Under the pieces are notes generated by a model that saw only the letters and a program-made list of their open reading frames with translations, did no database searches and was not told the origin of the DNA. Below are positions 14,640 through 21,614 of a DNA stretch of 23,251 nt, piece by piece. Source of the stretch: CAYUNT01 sp964446285 (GTDB lineage Bacteria; Sumerlaeota; Sumerlaeia; SLMS01; CAYUNT01); assembly GCA_964446285.1 (NCBI GenBank), contig CAYUNT010000056.1:1-23251 (forward strand), read 5' to 3'. A program made the translations under genes and the position numbers. The first letter of the stretch is position 1. The number at the start of each line of letters is the position of its first letter.

Positions 14640-16631
14640 ATGGAAGAGAAAAACGGAAACATCCGAGTCGGTTTTTACATCTGCCACTGCGGGTCGAATA
14701 TCGCCGGGGTGGTGGACGTTCAAGCCGTGGCGGATGCGGTGGCCAAGATGCCCGAGGTAATCGTATCGAAGACGTATAAATACATGTGCTCGGACCCTGG
14801 GCAAGACCTGATCCACAAGGACATTCAGGAACAGAAGTTGAACCGCATTGTCGTGGCTTCGTGTTCGCCGAGCCTGCACGAAATCACATTCCGCAAGGCA
14901 ACAGCCAAAGGCGGCCTGAATCCGTATTATTTCCAGATGGTGAACATCCGCGAGCACGTTTCGTGGGTTCATACGGATAAAGAGGCGGCGACGGAAAAGG
15001 CGGCGGACCTGTGCCGCGCGGCCGTGAAGCGCGTGGCGCTGCACAAACCGCTCGAAAAGAAAAAAGTGCCGGTGAATTCCAACGTCCTGATTGTGGGCGG
15101 CGGGATCGCGGGCATTTCGGCGGCGCTGACGATTGCCAACGCTGGCAAGCATGTGTATCTGATCGAACGCGAACCGACGATCGGCGGCCACATGGCCAAG
15201 TTCGACAAGACGTTCCCGACGCTCGACTGCGCGGCCTGCATTCTTACCCCGAAAATGTCGGCGGTGCGCTCGCATCCGAACATCACACTGTGGACCTGCT
15301 CAGAAGTCGAGAAGGTCGATGGCTTTGTCGGGAATTTCAAGATCACCGTGAAGCGCAATCCGCGCTATGTGGACGAGGAGTTGTGCGTCGGGTGCAATGC
15401 GTGCGTTGATGCCTGCGTCTTCAAGAAGCCGAAGTTCCCCGATCAGTTCAACGAGGGCCTGAGCCTGCGCAAGCCGGTCTATATGCCCTTCCCGCAGGCG
15501 ATTCCGCCCGTCGTGACCGTGGATGCGGAAAACTGCCTGTTTCTGAAAAATGGAAAGTGCAAGCAGCCGTGCATGGCCGCCTGCGACCGCAACGCCTTCA
15601 ATTTCCAGCAGAAAGTCGAGCATAAGGAAGTCGAAGCGGGCGCTGTAATCATCGCCACGGGCTACAAGACGTTCGATCCCACGCGGTTTATCGAATACGG
15701 CTACGGCAGGTATCCGAACGTTTTCACGGCGCTTGAGATCGAGCGCCTGGTGAACGCGTCGGGTCCGACCGGCGGCGAAGTTGTGACGCGCGATGGCAAA
15801 ACCCCTCAATCGGTTGCCATTGTCCACTGCGTCGGCTCGCGCAACAACCGCTACAACCGGTGGTGCTCGAAGGTTTGCTGCATGTATTCGCTCAAACTGG
15901 CGCACCTGGTCCACGAACACACTGGGGCGCAAGTCTTCAACTTCTACATCGACATGCGCACGCCTGGCAAAGGCTACGAAGAGTTCTACGACCGCCTTCT
16001 GAGCGAGGGCGTCCAGATGATCCGTGGGCGCGTGGCCGAAGTCTCCGACTGGGCCGTCACCCCCGAGGAAGAAGGAAAGCTCATCATCCGCGCGGAAGAT
16101 ACGCTGGCTGGATACGTGCGGCGTATTCCGGTGGACATGGTGGTGCTTTCGACGGGCCTGGAGCCGGCGACCGATGCGCAGGCCGTGCGCCGCATGTTCA
16201 ACATTTCGTGCTCGGGCGAGGGCTTCTACATGGAGCGCCACCCGAAGCTGGCCCCGGTCGAAACGGCGACCGATGGCATATACCTGGCAGGCGTGTGCCA
16301 GGGTCCGAAAGACATCCCGGAAACCGTGGCGCAGGCGGGAGCGGCCGCCGCGCAGGCGCTGGCCCTTATCGACGCGGGCCACGTCGAACTCGAACCGAAT
16401 ACCGCGTATATTGACCGCGATAACTGCTCGGGATGCAAGACATGCGTCCCGATGTGTCCATATCATGCGATTTCGTTCAACGACGAGACGCTGCGGGCGC
16501 AGGTAAACGAGGCGCTGTGCAAGGGCTGCGGCACGTGCGTGGCGGCATGTCCGTCAGGCTCGGCCGGACAGAACTTGTTCGAGGACGAGCAGATTTACCG
16601 CGAAATCCAGGAGGTGCTGGCGCATGTCTGA
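14640..16631 (+). CDS. hdrA: Heterodisulfide reductase flavoprotein subunit A (HdrA, electron-bifurcating)
   Basis: A 663-residue FAD protein and the presumed site of flavin-based electron bifurcation. The N-terminal domain (1-140) has Cys at 15, 17, 50 and 75 (GFYICHCGSN, YKYMCSDPG, ASCSPSLHE). The FAD Rossmann motif IVGGGIAGISAAL is at 151-163. It is followed by GGHMAKFDKTFPTLDC and CAAC (197-200). An inserted ferredoxin region begins at C249, C252, C256 and C259, with C299, C307, C311 and C315 nearby. The thioredoxin-reductase-like second half contains VVLSTGLEP. The C-terminus has two [4Fe-4S] motifs: C596, C599, C602, C606 and C627, C630, C633, C637. It is a single, unfused HdrA of usual length, with no in-frame TGA suggesting selenocysteine. 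It overlaps mvhD by 8 nt. Confidence 0.93.
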   Translation: MEEKNGNIRVGFYICHCGSNIAGVVDVQAVADAVAKMPEVIVSKTYKYMCSDPGQDLIHKDIQEQKLNRIVVASCSPSLHEITFRKATAKGGLNPYYFQMVNIREHVSWVHTDKEAATEKAADLCRAAVKRVALHKPLEKKKVPVNSNVLIVGGGIAGISAALTIANAGKHVYLIEREPTIGGHMAKFDKTFPTLDCAACILTPKMSAVRSHPNITLWTCSEVEKVDGFVGNFKITVKRNPRYVDEELCVGCNACVDACVFKKPKFPDQFNEGLSLRKPVYMPFPQAIPPVVTVDAENCLFLKNGKCKQPCMAACDRNAFNFQQKVEHKEVEAGAVIIATGYKTFDPTRFIEYGYGRYPNVFTALEIERLVNASGPTGGEVVTRDGKTPQSVAIVHCVGSRNNRYNRWCSKVCCMYSLKLAHLVHEHTGAQVFNFYIDMRTPGKGYEEFYDRLLSEGVQMIRGRVAEVSDWAVTPEEEGKLIIRAEDTLAGYVRRIPVDMVVLSTGLEPATDAQAVRRMFNISCSGEGFYMERHPKLAPVETATDGIYLAGVCQGPKDIPETVAQAGAAAAQALALIDAGHVELEPNTAYIDRDNCSGCKTCVPMCPYHAISFNDETLRAQVNEALCKGCGTCVAACPSGSAGQNLFEDEQIYREIQEVLAHV

Positions 16632-17121
16632 GCAATGGGAACCGAAGATCGTCGCGTTTTTCTGCAACTGGTGCACCTACACAGCGGCGGACCTGGCGGG
16701 GGTTTCGCGCATGAAATACGCCCCGAATATCCGCGTGATCCGCGTGATGTGCTCGGGGCGGCTTGACCCGCAATTCATCATCGAGGCGTTCGCGCGCGGC
16801 GCAGACGGCGTGCTCATCGGCGGATGCCACCCGAATGACTGCCATTACATCGAGGGCAATTACAAGTGCCTGCGGCGCTTCTACCTGCTCAAGAGAATGC
16901 TTTCGGATATGGGAATTGAACCGGGGCGCTTCCGCCTCGAATGGATTTCCGCCGCCGAGGGCGAAAAGGTGAAGACCGTCGTCAATGAGATGGTCGAGCA
17001 GGTTCGGGCGCTCGGTCCGCTGGGAATGCCCTCCAAGTTCGAGCAATGGGACAAGGAAATCGAAGAACTGCATGACTCGATGGCCGGCATGGAAATGGCT
17101 GGCTCCGGAGCAAAGAAATAA
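16624..17121 (+). CDS. mvhD: MvhD [2Fe-2S] linker between Mvh hydrogenase and HdrA
   Basis: A 165-residue MvhD/VhuD-family protein that transfers electrons from the group 3c hydrogenase to HdrA. Conserved cysteines are C14 and C17 (FFCNWCTYTAAD), C43 (RVMCSGRLDP), and C68 and C73 (GGCHPNDCHY). It is a separate protein rather than a C-terminal fusion to HdrA. GGAGG (16610-16614) lies 9 nt before the ATG, inside hdrA. In most related operons mvhG follows directly; here two foreign-looking genes intervene. Confidence 0.92.
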   Translation: MSEQWEPKIVAFFCNWCTYTAADLAGVSRMKYAPNIRVIRVMCSGRLDPQFIIEAFARGADGVLIGGCHPNDCHYIEGNYKCLRRFYLLKRMLSDMGIEPGRFRLEWISAAEGEKVKTVVNEMVEQVRALGPLGMPSKFEQWDKEIEELHDSMAGMEMAGSGAKK

Positions 17122-17138
17122 ACTCGCCTGGAATCGTC

Positions 17139-17456
17139 ATGGACCCCAAAGACCGGAAATTGCTGGAGTTATTCGCCGCTCGCGTGCGCGAGTCATTCCC
17201 GGATGCTCGCATCTGGGCGTTTGGCTCGCGCGCGCGCGGCGATGCCCGGCCCTGGTCGGATTTGGACGTCTGCGTGGTTCTGGATGAGTTGAACGATGAC
17301 CGCGACCGGAAAATCATCAACGCAGCGTGGGAAGTCGGATTCGAGCACGACGTGCTAATCTCGACAATTACTTACAGCCGCAGGGAATTCGAAGAAGGGC
17401 CTTGCGCTTTCAGCGGCCTTGTCAGGGCTGTGCATGGCGAAGGAGTCCCTGCGTGA
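17139..17456 (+). CDS. Minimal nucleotidyltransferase (MNT), partner of the HEPN protein
   Basis: A 105-residue protein of the MNT/MntA family, DNA polymerase beta superfamily. The active-site core IWAFGSRARGDARPWSDLDV (residues 25-44) contains the GS and DxD (D41, D43) elements, so it appears catalytically complete; a third acidic residue is likely D71 (FEHDVLI). Such proteins, paired with HEPN proteins, act as toxin-antitoxin modules in characterised cases, where the MNT protein modifies the HEPN toxin by adding nucleotides. Here that function is inferred. Its start is 17 nt after mvhD with only a weak GGA upstream. The stop overlaps the next gene by 4 nt (GTGA). Confidence 0.85.
   Translation: MDPKDRKLLELFAARVRESFPDARIWAFGSRARGDARPWSDLDVCVVLDELNDDRDRKIINAAWEVGFEHDVLISTITYSRREFEEGPCAFSGLVRAVHGEGVPA
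17440..17445 (+). promoter_or_regulatory. Ribosome binding site deciding the GTG start of the HEPN gene
   Basis: AAGGAG lies 7 nt before GTG 17453, which overlaps the MNT stop codon. This rules out the longer reading that begins at 17327, whose N-terminal part is an out-of-frame copy of the MNT gene. Confidence 0.75.
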
Positions 17457-17860
17457 TCCCCGAACCGAAACGAGCGCTGGTTGCCTACCGTATGGAGCAG
17501 GCCGACGACAGCATGAAGATGGCGAAAATAGCACAGGAGCACGGACTTTTTCGCGACACGGTCAGCCGGTCATATTATGCTATGTTTTACGCGGTTCTTG
17601 CATTGATGGCATCTCGGGATCAAAAGACCGCAAAACATACTCAAACCATCGGATTATTCGACCTTCATTTTGTCAAAGAAAGCTTGTTTGACAAGCATTT
17701 TTCAAGCTGGCTTCACGAAGCTTTTGATCTTCGGCAGCGCGCGGATTATAGAGAAATGGTAACAATAACTCAACAGCGAGCGGGAGAGGTTCTGGACCAT
17801 GCCACACAATTCGTGGCGGAGGTTCAGGCTTTTCTGTCCCGCACTCTCCCAAAGGAGTAA
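17453..17860 (+). CDS. HEPN-domain protein paired with the MNT gene
   Basis: A 135-residue all-helical protein of the PF05168/COG1895-type HEPN family. The typical helix DTVSRSYYAMFYAVLALMAS occupies about residues 28-47, and the FDLRQRADYREM motif lies at about 88-99. The family usually binds or cuts RNA. The RX4-6H ribonuclease motif of HepT toxins is not seen at its usual place; only a RAGEVLDH occurs near the C-terminus and may be chance. A toxic RNase activity is therefore uncertain. The start is GTG with a strong binding site and 4-nt coupling to the MNT gene. The second half of the gene is visibly richer in A and T than the hydrogenase genes around it, which suggests acquisition from elsewhere. 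Confidence 0.82.
   Translation: MIPEPKRALVAYRMEQADDSMKMAKIAQEHGLFRDTVSRSYYAMFYAVLALMASRDQKTAKHTQTIGLFDLHFVKESLFDKHFSSWLHEAFDLRQRADYREMVTITQQRAGEVLDHATQFVAEVQAFLSRTLPKE
17851..17857 (+). promoter_or_regulatory. Ribosome binding site of mvhG inside the HEPN gene end
   Basis: AAAGGAG, 11 nt before the mvhG ATG, is made of the last codons of the HEPN gene. The HEPN pair and mvhG therefore share a junction with no spare sequence. Confidence 0.6.
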
Positions 17861-17868
17861 ATTCTACA

Positions 17869-18843
17869 ATGCCTGAAAAACCGAAAGTCGCATTTTACTG
17901 GTGCGCGTCCTGCGGGGGATGCGAGGAATCGGTGGTCGATCTGGCCGAGGACATCCTTGGCGTGGTCGAGGCCGTGGACATCGTTTTCTGGCCCGTGGCG
18001 ATGGATTTCAAAAAGCACCATGTCGAAGCAATGGCGGACGGGTCGATTGTTGCTTCGCTCATCAATGGAGCCGTCCGAACCTCGGAACAGGAAGAAATGG
18101 CGCGTTTGCTTCGGCAAAAAAGCCAGATCGTGATCGCCTACGGCTCGTGTGCGCATCTGGGCGGAATCCCCGCGCTGGCGAATCAATTCGACCGCGAGCG
18201 GGTGATGAAATACGTCTATGAGGAATGCCCGACGGTCTATAACGAACGCGGAGTGCGTCCACAGCCGGAACTGAAGGAAGAAGGGCGCGTCGCCACGCTG
18301 CCCGAGTTCCGCAATGTGGTTCGCGCCCTCGATCAGGTTGTGAAGGTGGATTATTATCTGCCTGGCTGCCCGCCGACGCCCAAGTTGCTCAAAGAAGCGC
18401 TGGGCGCGCTGCTTTCGGGCAAGTTGCCGCCCAAAGGCACGGTCCTCGCGCCGGATGTCGGATTGTGCGACGAGTGTCCGCGCAAGGCCACCAAGCCCGC
18501 GGAATTGAGCATCGAGGAATTCAAACGCCCGCATTGGACGAAAATGGACCCGGAATTGTGCTTCCTGGCCCAGGGCGTCGTTTGCATGGGACCGGCGACA
18601 CGGGCGGGATGCGATTCGCAATGCATCAAGGGTTGCATGCCCTGCACGGGCTGTTTCGGCCCGACCTCGCGCGTGCAGGACCAGGGAGCAAAGGCGCTTT
18701 CGGCTATATGCTCGGTAATGGCGCAAAAGGAAGATACCGACGTCGAGAAGGCCCTCGAAGGGATTCCCGATCCGGTTGGGACGTTTTATCGTTATGGGCT
18801 GGCACGTTCGATCCTCCGGCGCAAAGTCACGGCGGCCGGCTGA
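17869..18843 (+). CDS. mvhG: Group 3c [NiFe] hydrogenase small subunit (MvhG-like)
   Basis: A 324-residue small subunit of the Mvh (F420-non-reducing) hydrogenase. Proximal cluster ligands: C15 and C18 in WCASCGGCEES (C12 is extra), C94 (YGSCAHLGG) and C167 (LPGCPPTPK). The C-terminal region carries many cysteines for two more clusters: C200, C203, C231, C239, C248, C252, C256, C259 and C262 (CIKGCMPCTGCFGP). There is no Tat signal. The N-terminus is close to that of Mvh/Vhu small subunits of Hdr-linked enzymes. It follows the HEPN gene by 8 nt and precedes mvhA by 27 nt. Confidence 0.92.
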   Translation: MPEKPKVAFYWCASCGGCEESVVDLAEDILGVVEAVDIVFWPVAMDFKKHHVEAMADGSIVASLINGAVRTSEQEEMARLLRQKSQIVIAYGSCAHLGGIPALANQFDRERVMKYVYEECPTVYNERGVRPQPELKEEGRVATLPEFRNVVRALDQVVKVDYYLPGCPPTPKLLKEALGALLSGKLPPKGTVLAPDVGLCDECPRKATKPAELSIEEFKRPHWTKMDPELCFLAQGVVCMGPATRAGCDSQCIKGCMPCTGCFGPTSRVQDQGAKALSAICSVMAQKEDTDVEKALEGIPDPVGTFYRYGLARSILRRKVTAAG

Positions 18844-18856
18844 GACATCATACTCC

Positions 18857-18863
18857 GAGGTGA
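18857..18863 (+). promoter_or_regulatory. Ribosome binding site deciding the mvhA start
   Basis: GAGGTGA lies 7 nt before ATG 18871. An in-frame TTG at 18865 would leave only 1 nt of spacing and is rejected as start. Confidence 0.65.
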
Positions 18864-18870
18864 GTTGGAC

Positions 18871-20391
18871 ATGGAAAAACAAATCCAGGAAAAATGGAAC
18901 GAAGGCCAGCAAAAGGCGGGCGCGGCCTATATGAAGAAGCGGCATGTTACGGTCGATCCGATCACTCGCCTTGAAGGCCACGGAAAGATCGACATCTTCC
19001 TCGATGACAAAGGCGAGGTGGAGCGCGCGTATTTCCAGGTGCCTGAGCTGCGCGGATTCGAGATTTTCAGCCTCGGACGCCCGGCGGAGGATATGCCGCA
19101 AATCACAAGCCGCATCTGCGGCGTGTGTCCGACGGCGCACCACATGGCCGCCACCAAGGCGCTCGACGATCTCTACAAGGTCGAGCCGACAAGCGCGGCG
19201 AAGAAAATCCGCGAACTGGTCTATAATACCTTCATGCTCGAAGACCACGCCCTGCACGTCTATGTGCTCGGCGGCCCGGACTTCATCGTTGGCCCGGACG
19301 CGCCACCCGCGGCGCGCAATATCGTGGGCGTCATCGAGAAGGCCGGCCTCGAAGTGGGCAAACGCGTAATCAGCACGCGGCGGCGTCTGCGCGAGTTCAT
19401 CGCGTATGTCGGCGGCAAGGTGATCCACCCTGTGCTCGGATTGCCGGGCGGCGTGGCGAAAGGGATCGCAAAGGACGACCTGCCGAAGTTCAAGGAACTC
19501 TGCAAGGACGGCCTTGATTTCGCGAAGTTTACGCTCCAAATCTTCAAGGACATTGTCCTGAAAAACCCCGAGTATGTCAAACTCATCACCTCGGACGCCT
19601 ATACGCATAAGACCTATTACATGGGTCTTGTGGACAAGAAAAACTGCGTGAACTTCTACGACGGCCAGATTCGCGTCGTGGACCCCGAGGGCAAGGAATA
19701 CGCCAAGTTTGCTCCGCAGCAATATCGCGACTACGTGGCGGAACATGTCGAGCCGTGGAGCTACGTGAAGTTCAATTACCTTAAGCCCATCGGCTGGCAG
19801 GGATTCACGGAAGGCAAGGCGGGTGGCATCTATGCCGTGGCGCCTCTGGCGCGCCTGAATGCCTCGGACGGCATGGCGACCCCCGAAGCGCAAAAGGCAT
19901 ACGAGGAATACTTCAAGACGCTCGGACGCCCGGTTCACCACACGCTGGCCAATCACTACGCCCGCGTTGTCGAGATGGTCTATGCCGCCGAGCGCATGAA
20001 TGAACTCATCAACGATCCGGAAATCACCAGCACGGACATCCGCACGATCCCGACGAACAAGCCGTCAGTCGGTGTGGGCGTTGTGGAAGCGCCGCGCGGA
20101 ACCCTGTATCATCACTATGAAACCGATGAGCGGGGCATCCTGAACAAAGTGAACCTGATCGTGGCGACGCAGAACAACGCCTCGCGCATGGCGATGAGTG
20201 TCGAGAAGGCCGCCAAGGGACTCATCCACAAAGGCGACGTCTCGGAAAAACTCCTCAATATGGTCGAGATGGCATTCCGCGCCTACGATCCGTGCCATGC
20301 CTGCGCCACGCATACGCTGCCTGGCCAAATGCCGCTGATTCTTCGCGTGCGCAACCAGGCGGGCGAAGTGGTGCAGGAGATTGTCCGATGA
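18871..20391 (+). CDS. mvhA: Group 3c [NiFe] hydrogenase large subunit (MvhA-like)
   Basis: A 506-residue catalytic subunit of the Hdr-linked hydrogenase. It supplies H2-derived electrons through MvhG and MvhD to HdrA. After a charged N-terminal extension of about 20 residues comes VTVDPITRLEGHGKIDIFLD. The L1 motif SRICGVCPTAHHMAATKA gives C83 and C86; the L2 motif DPCHACATH gives C475, C478 and H481. All residues are Cys, with no TGA-coded selenocysteine as in some Vhu/Fru enzymes. A 25-residue C-terminal extension after H481 awaits cleavage by the next gene's product. Another in-frame ATG at 18931 could give a shorter protein. It overlaps the protease gene by 4 nt. Confidence 0.93.
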   Translation: MEKQIQEKWNEGQQKAGAAYMKKRHVTVDPITRLEGHGKIDIFLDDKGEVERAYFQVPELRGFEIFSLGRPAEDMPQITSRICGVCPTAHHMAATKALDDLYKVEPTSAAKKIRELVYNTFMLEDHALHVYVLGGPDFIVGPDAPPAARNIVGVIEKAGLEVGKRVISTRRRLREFIAYVGGKVIHPVLGLPGGVAKGIAKDDLPKFKELCKDGLDFAKFTLQIFKDIVLKNPEYVKLITSDAYTHKTYYMGLVDKKNCVNFYDGQIRVVDPEGKEYAKFAPQQYRDYVAEHVEPWSYVKFNYLKPIGWQGFTEGKAGGIYAVAPLARLNASDGMATPEAQKAYEEYFKTLGRPVHHTLANHYARVVEMVYAAERMNELINDPEITSTDIRTIPTNKPSVGVGVVEAPRGTLYHHYETDERGILNKVNLIVATQNNASRMAMSVEKAAKGLIHKGDVSEKLLNMVEMAFRAYDPCHACATHTLPGQMPLILRVRNQAGEVVQEIVR

Positions 20392-20960
20392 CGGACGCCT
20401 CCGCCTCCTCCGCCTCGTCTTCTTTGTCTTCGCTTTCTCCGTCCCGTCAGGGCAAAACGCTGGTTCTAGCGCTCGGGAATGACCTCCTGGGCGACGATGG
20501 CGTGGGGCTGCTGGCGGCTCGCCGGGTGCGCGGCGCGTTGGAGGAAGCGGCGGCGGGCGGGTCGGAAAATGGCGGCAGTGAATGCGTGGACATAGTGGAA
20601 TCCGGCGAGGCGGGATTGGCCCTTCTCGAAATGATGGAGGGCTACCGCAACGCCATTTTGCTCGATGCGATCGTAACGGGCGCGCACCCGCCCGGCACGA
20701 TCATCGAATTTGGCGTCGAGGATTTCGCGCGGGTTCTCGCCCCGTCGCCGCATTACGCCGGATTGCCCGAGGTGCTCGCCCTGGCGCGCCGGCTCGATGT
20801 GGATTTCCCCGAGGATATTCGAGTGCTGGCGATGGAAGTCGAGAATCCGTATGAGTTTCAGGAAACACTGACGGAGGCGGTGGGGCGGGCGCTGCCGGGA
20901 TATGTGGAAGCGATTTTAGGCATTTTGCAGGAATGGAAGGCGGAAAGCGCCCATGCATGA
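20388..20960 (+). CDS. Hydrogenase maturation endopeptidase for the Mvh enzyme
   Basis: A 190-residue member of the HyaD/HybD family. After a Ser/Ala-rich N-terminal tail (1-22) comes the signature LVLALGNDLLGDDGVGLLAA (25-44), then D93 (ILLDAIVTGAHPPGT) and H122 (SPHYAGLPEV). D37, D93 and H122 are the likely metal ligands. It overlaps the mvhA stop by 4 nt with AGGAGA 7 nt upstream, so it is presumably dedicated to MvhA. It is the third such protease in the window and clearly different in sequence from the other two. The Ser-rich N-terminus is encoded by a TCC/TCT/TCG repeat-like stretch and may not be conserved. It ends 8 nt inside hypA. Confidence 0.88.
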   Translation: MTDASASSASSSLSSLSPSRQGKTLVLALGNDLLGDDGVGLLAARRVRGALEEAAAGGSENGGSECVDIVESGEAGLALLEMMEGYRNAILLDAIVTGAHPPGTIIEFGVEDFARVLAPSPHYAGLPEVLALARRLDVDFPEDIRVLAMEVENPYEFQETLTEAVGRALPGYVEAILGILQEWKAESAHA

Positions 20961-21363
20961 ATACTCCTTGATGGAGGGAATCATCGAGGCAGTAGTTGGC
21001 CAATTGAACCAGCAGGGAATCACAGCGCCCGGCAAGGTTCTGGAGATGCATCTGACGGTGGGCGCTCTTGATATTCATTCTCTGGAATCGTTCGAGCAGG
21101 CATTTGCGATTCAGATTCAGGGGACGCCTCTGGAGGGCGCGCGGGTGACTGTGAACGTAATCCCCGCGGAACTGGAATGCGAAGAGTGCGGATACAGCGG
21201 CCCGGTCGGAGAGGATGAGGCGGATGGGCACGACGCGATTCCCGTGGCGCAATGCCCTCGCTGCGGACGGGTTGTTGCCGTGCGCGGGGGGCGGGGAGTG
21301 ACGAGTATCGAACTGGTGCTGGATGAAAACGAGATCGAGGAGGAATTGCCGCCTGCCCCCTGA
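20953..21363 (+). CDS. hypA: Hydrogenase nickel-insertion chaperone HypA
   Basis: A 136-residue canonical HypA. The N-terminus MHEYSLMEGI has the nickel ligands His2 and Glu3. The zinc ribbon has C76, C79, C101 and C104 (CEECG and CPRCG). It hands nickel, usually with HypB, to the large-subunit precursor. The loop between the zinc knuckles is somewhat long and acidic (GEDEADGHDA). The C-terminus ends in an acidic run (ENEIEEELPPAP). It overlaps the preceding protease gene by 8 nt, so it is transcribed with the mvh genes. No hypB follows in the window. Confidence 0.93.
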   Translation: MHEYSLMEGIIEAVVGQLNQQGITAPGKVLEMHLTVGALDIHSLESFEQAFAIQIQGTPLEGARVTVNVIPAELECEECGYSGPVGEDEADGHDAIPVAQCPRCGRVVAVRGGRGVTSIELVLDENEIEEELPPAP

Positions 21364-21387
21364 TGGAGGCGTTTATTATGGCCCCCG

Positions 21388-21407
21388 TTTGTGATTTTTA
21401 TCACAAA
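21388..21407. promoter_or_regulatory. Perfect CRP/FNR-family operator-like palindrome
   Basis: TTTGTGATTTTTATCACAAA has 8-nt perfect arms around TTTT and contains TGTGA-N6-TCACA, the consensus half-sites and spacing of CRP. It also fits the TTGTGA-N6-TCACAA pattern described for HcpR-type CRP/FNR regulators. It lies 228 nt before the hypF start and 25 nt after the hypA stop. Isolated TTGTGA half-sites recur at 21515-21520 and 21577-21582. As a hairpin it has no T-run and is not an evident terminator. Confidence 0.6.
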
Positions 21408-21426
21408 GCGCATTGGGGACTGGGCT

Positions 21427-21462
21427 GGACGGGCCGGACGGGTCGGACAAGTCGGACAACCT
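21427..21462. repeat. 9-nt tandem repeat (GGACGGGYC-like)
   Basis: Four head-to-tail units: GGACGGGCC, GGACGGGTC, GGACAAGTC, GGACAACCT, followed by a degenerate GGAGACGGG. It lies in non-coding DNA between hypA and hypF. Together with the heptamer array at the window start, it suggests that intergenic microsatellites are a habit of this genome. Confidence 0.75.
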
Positions 21463-21614
21463 GGAGACGGGGAGGGACTCATAAGGCCGGCAAAATAATC
21501 CGAATTTGCATGAGTTGTGAGGATAATGGCACGCGTAGAATTTTGGCAGGCTGGCTGGGTGGCAAGACGCATGACTTGTGACGAATGAACCTTCTTCTTG
21601 ATGAGCAGTTTACG

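Larger units (their letters stand above)
21364..21614. other. Intergenic region between hypA and hypF
   Basis: About 250 bases without a supportable gene. It holds a perfect CRP/FNR-type palindrome (21388-21407) and a 9-nt tandem repeat (21427-21462). A short open frame from 21363 to 21581 spans it, but the middle of its translation is just the tandem repeat (GRTGRTSRTT). AATAAT-like and GATAAT (21522-21527) sequences could serve as -10 boxes, without a good -35 at proper spacing. This is where a separate hypF promoter would be expected. Confidence 0.5.

Noticed and set aside
15300..16466. A 388-residue minus-strand open frame inside hdrA
   Set aside because: hdrA on the plus strand has complete FAD and cluster motifs across the whole span; the reverse frame shows none.
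17453..17860. RAGEVLDH near the HEPN C-terminus read as the RX4-6H RNase motif
   Set aside because: It lies in the last helix, not at the usual position of the motif after the conserved helices, so I treat it as coincidence.
17824..19956. A 710-residue open frame on the minus strand opposite mvhG and mvhA
   Set aside because: It is the antisense shadow of two unmistakable hydrogenase genes in GC-rich DNA; it has no recognisable domain and a composition (many Arg, His, Ala) typical of such shadows.
4512..20391. Selenocysteine codons in hydrogenase or Hdr genes
   Set aside because: All large-subunit and Hdr active-site positions are ordinary Cys codons, and no in-frame TGA occurs at these motifs.
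21363..21581. 72-residue open frame just after hypA
   Set aside because: Its middle is the translation of the 9-nt tandem repeat, and the rest resembles nothing known. Start overlap with the hypA stop is not enough to call a gene.
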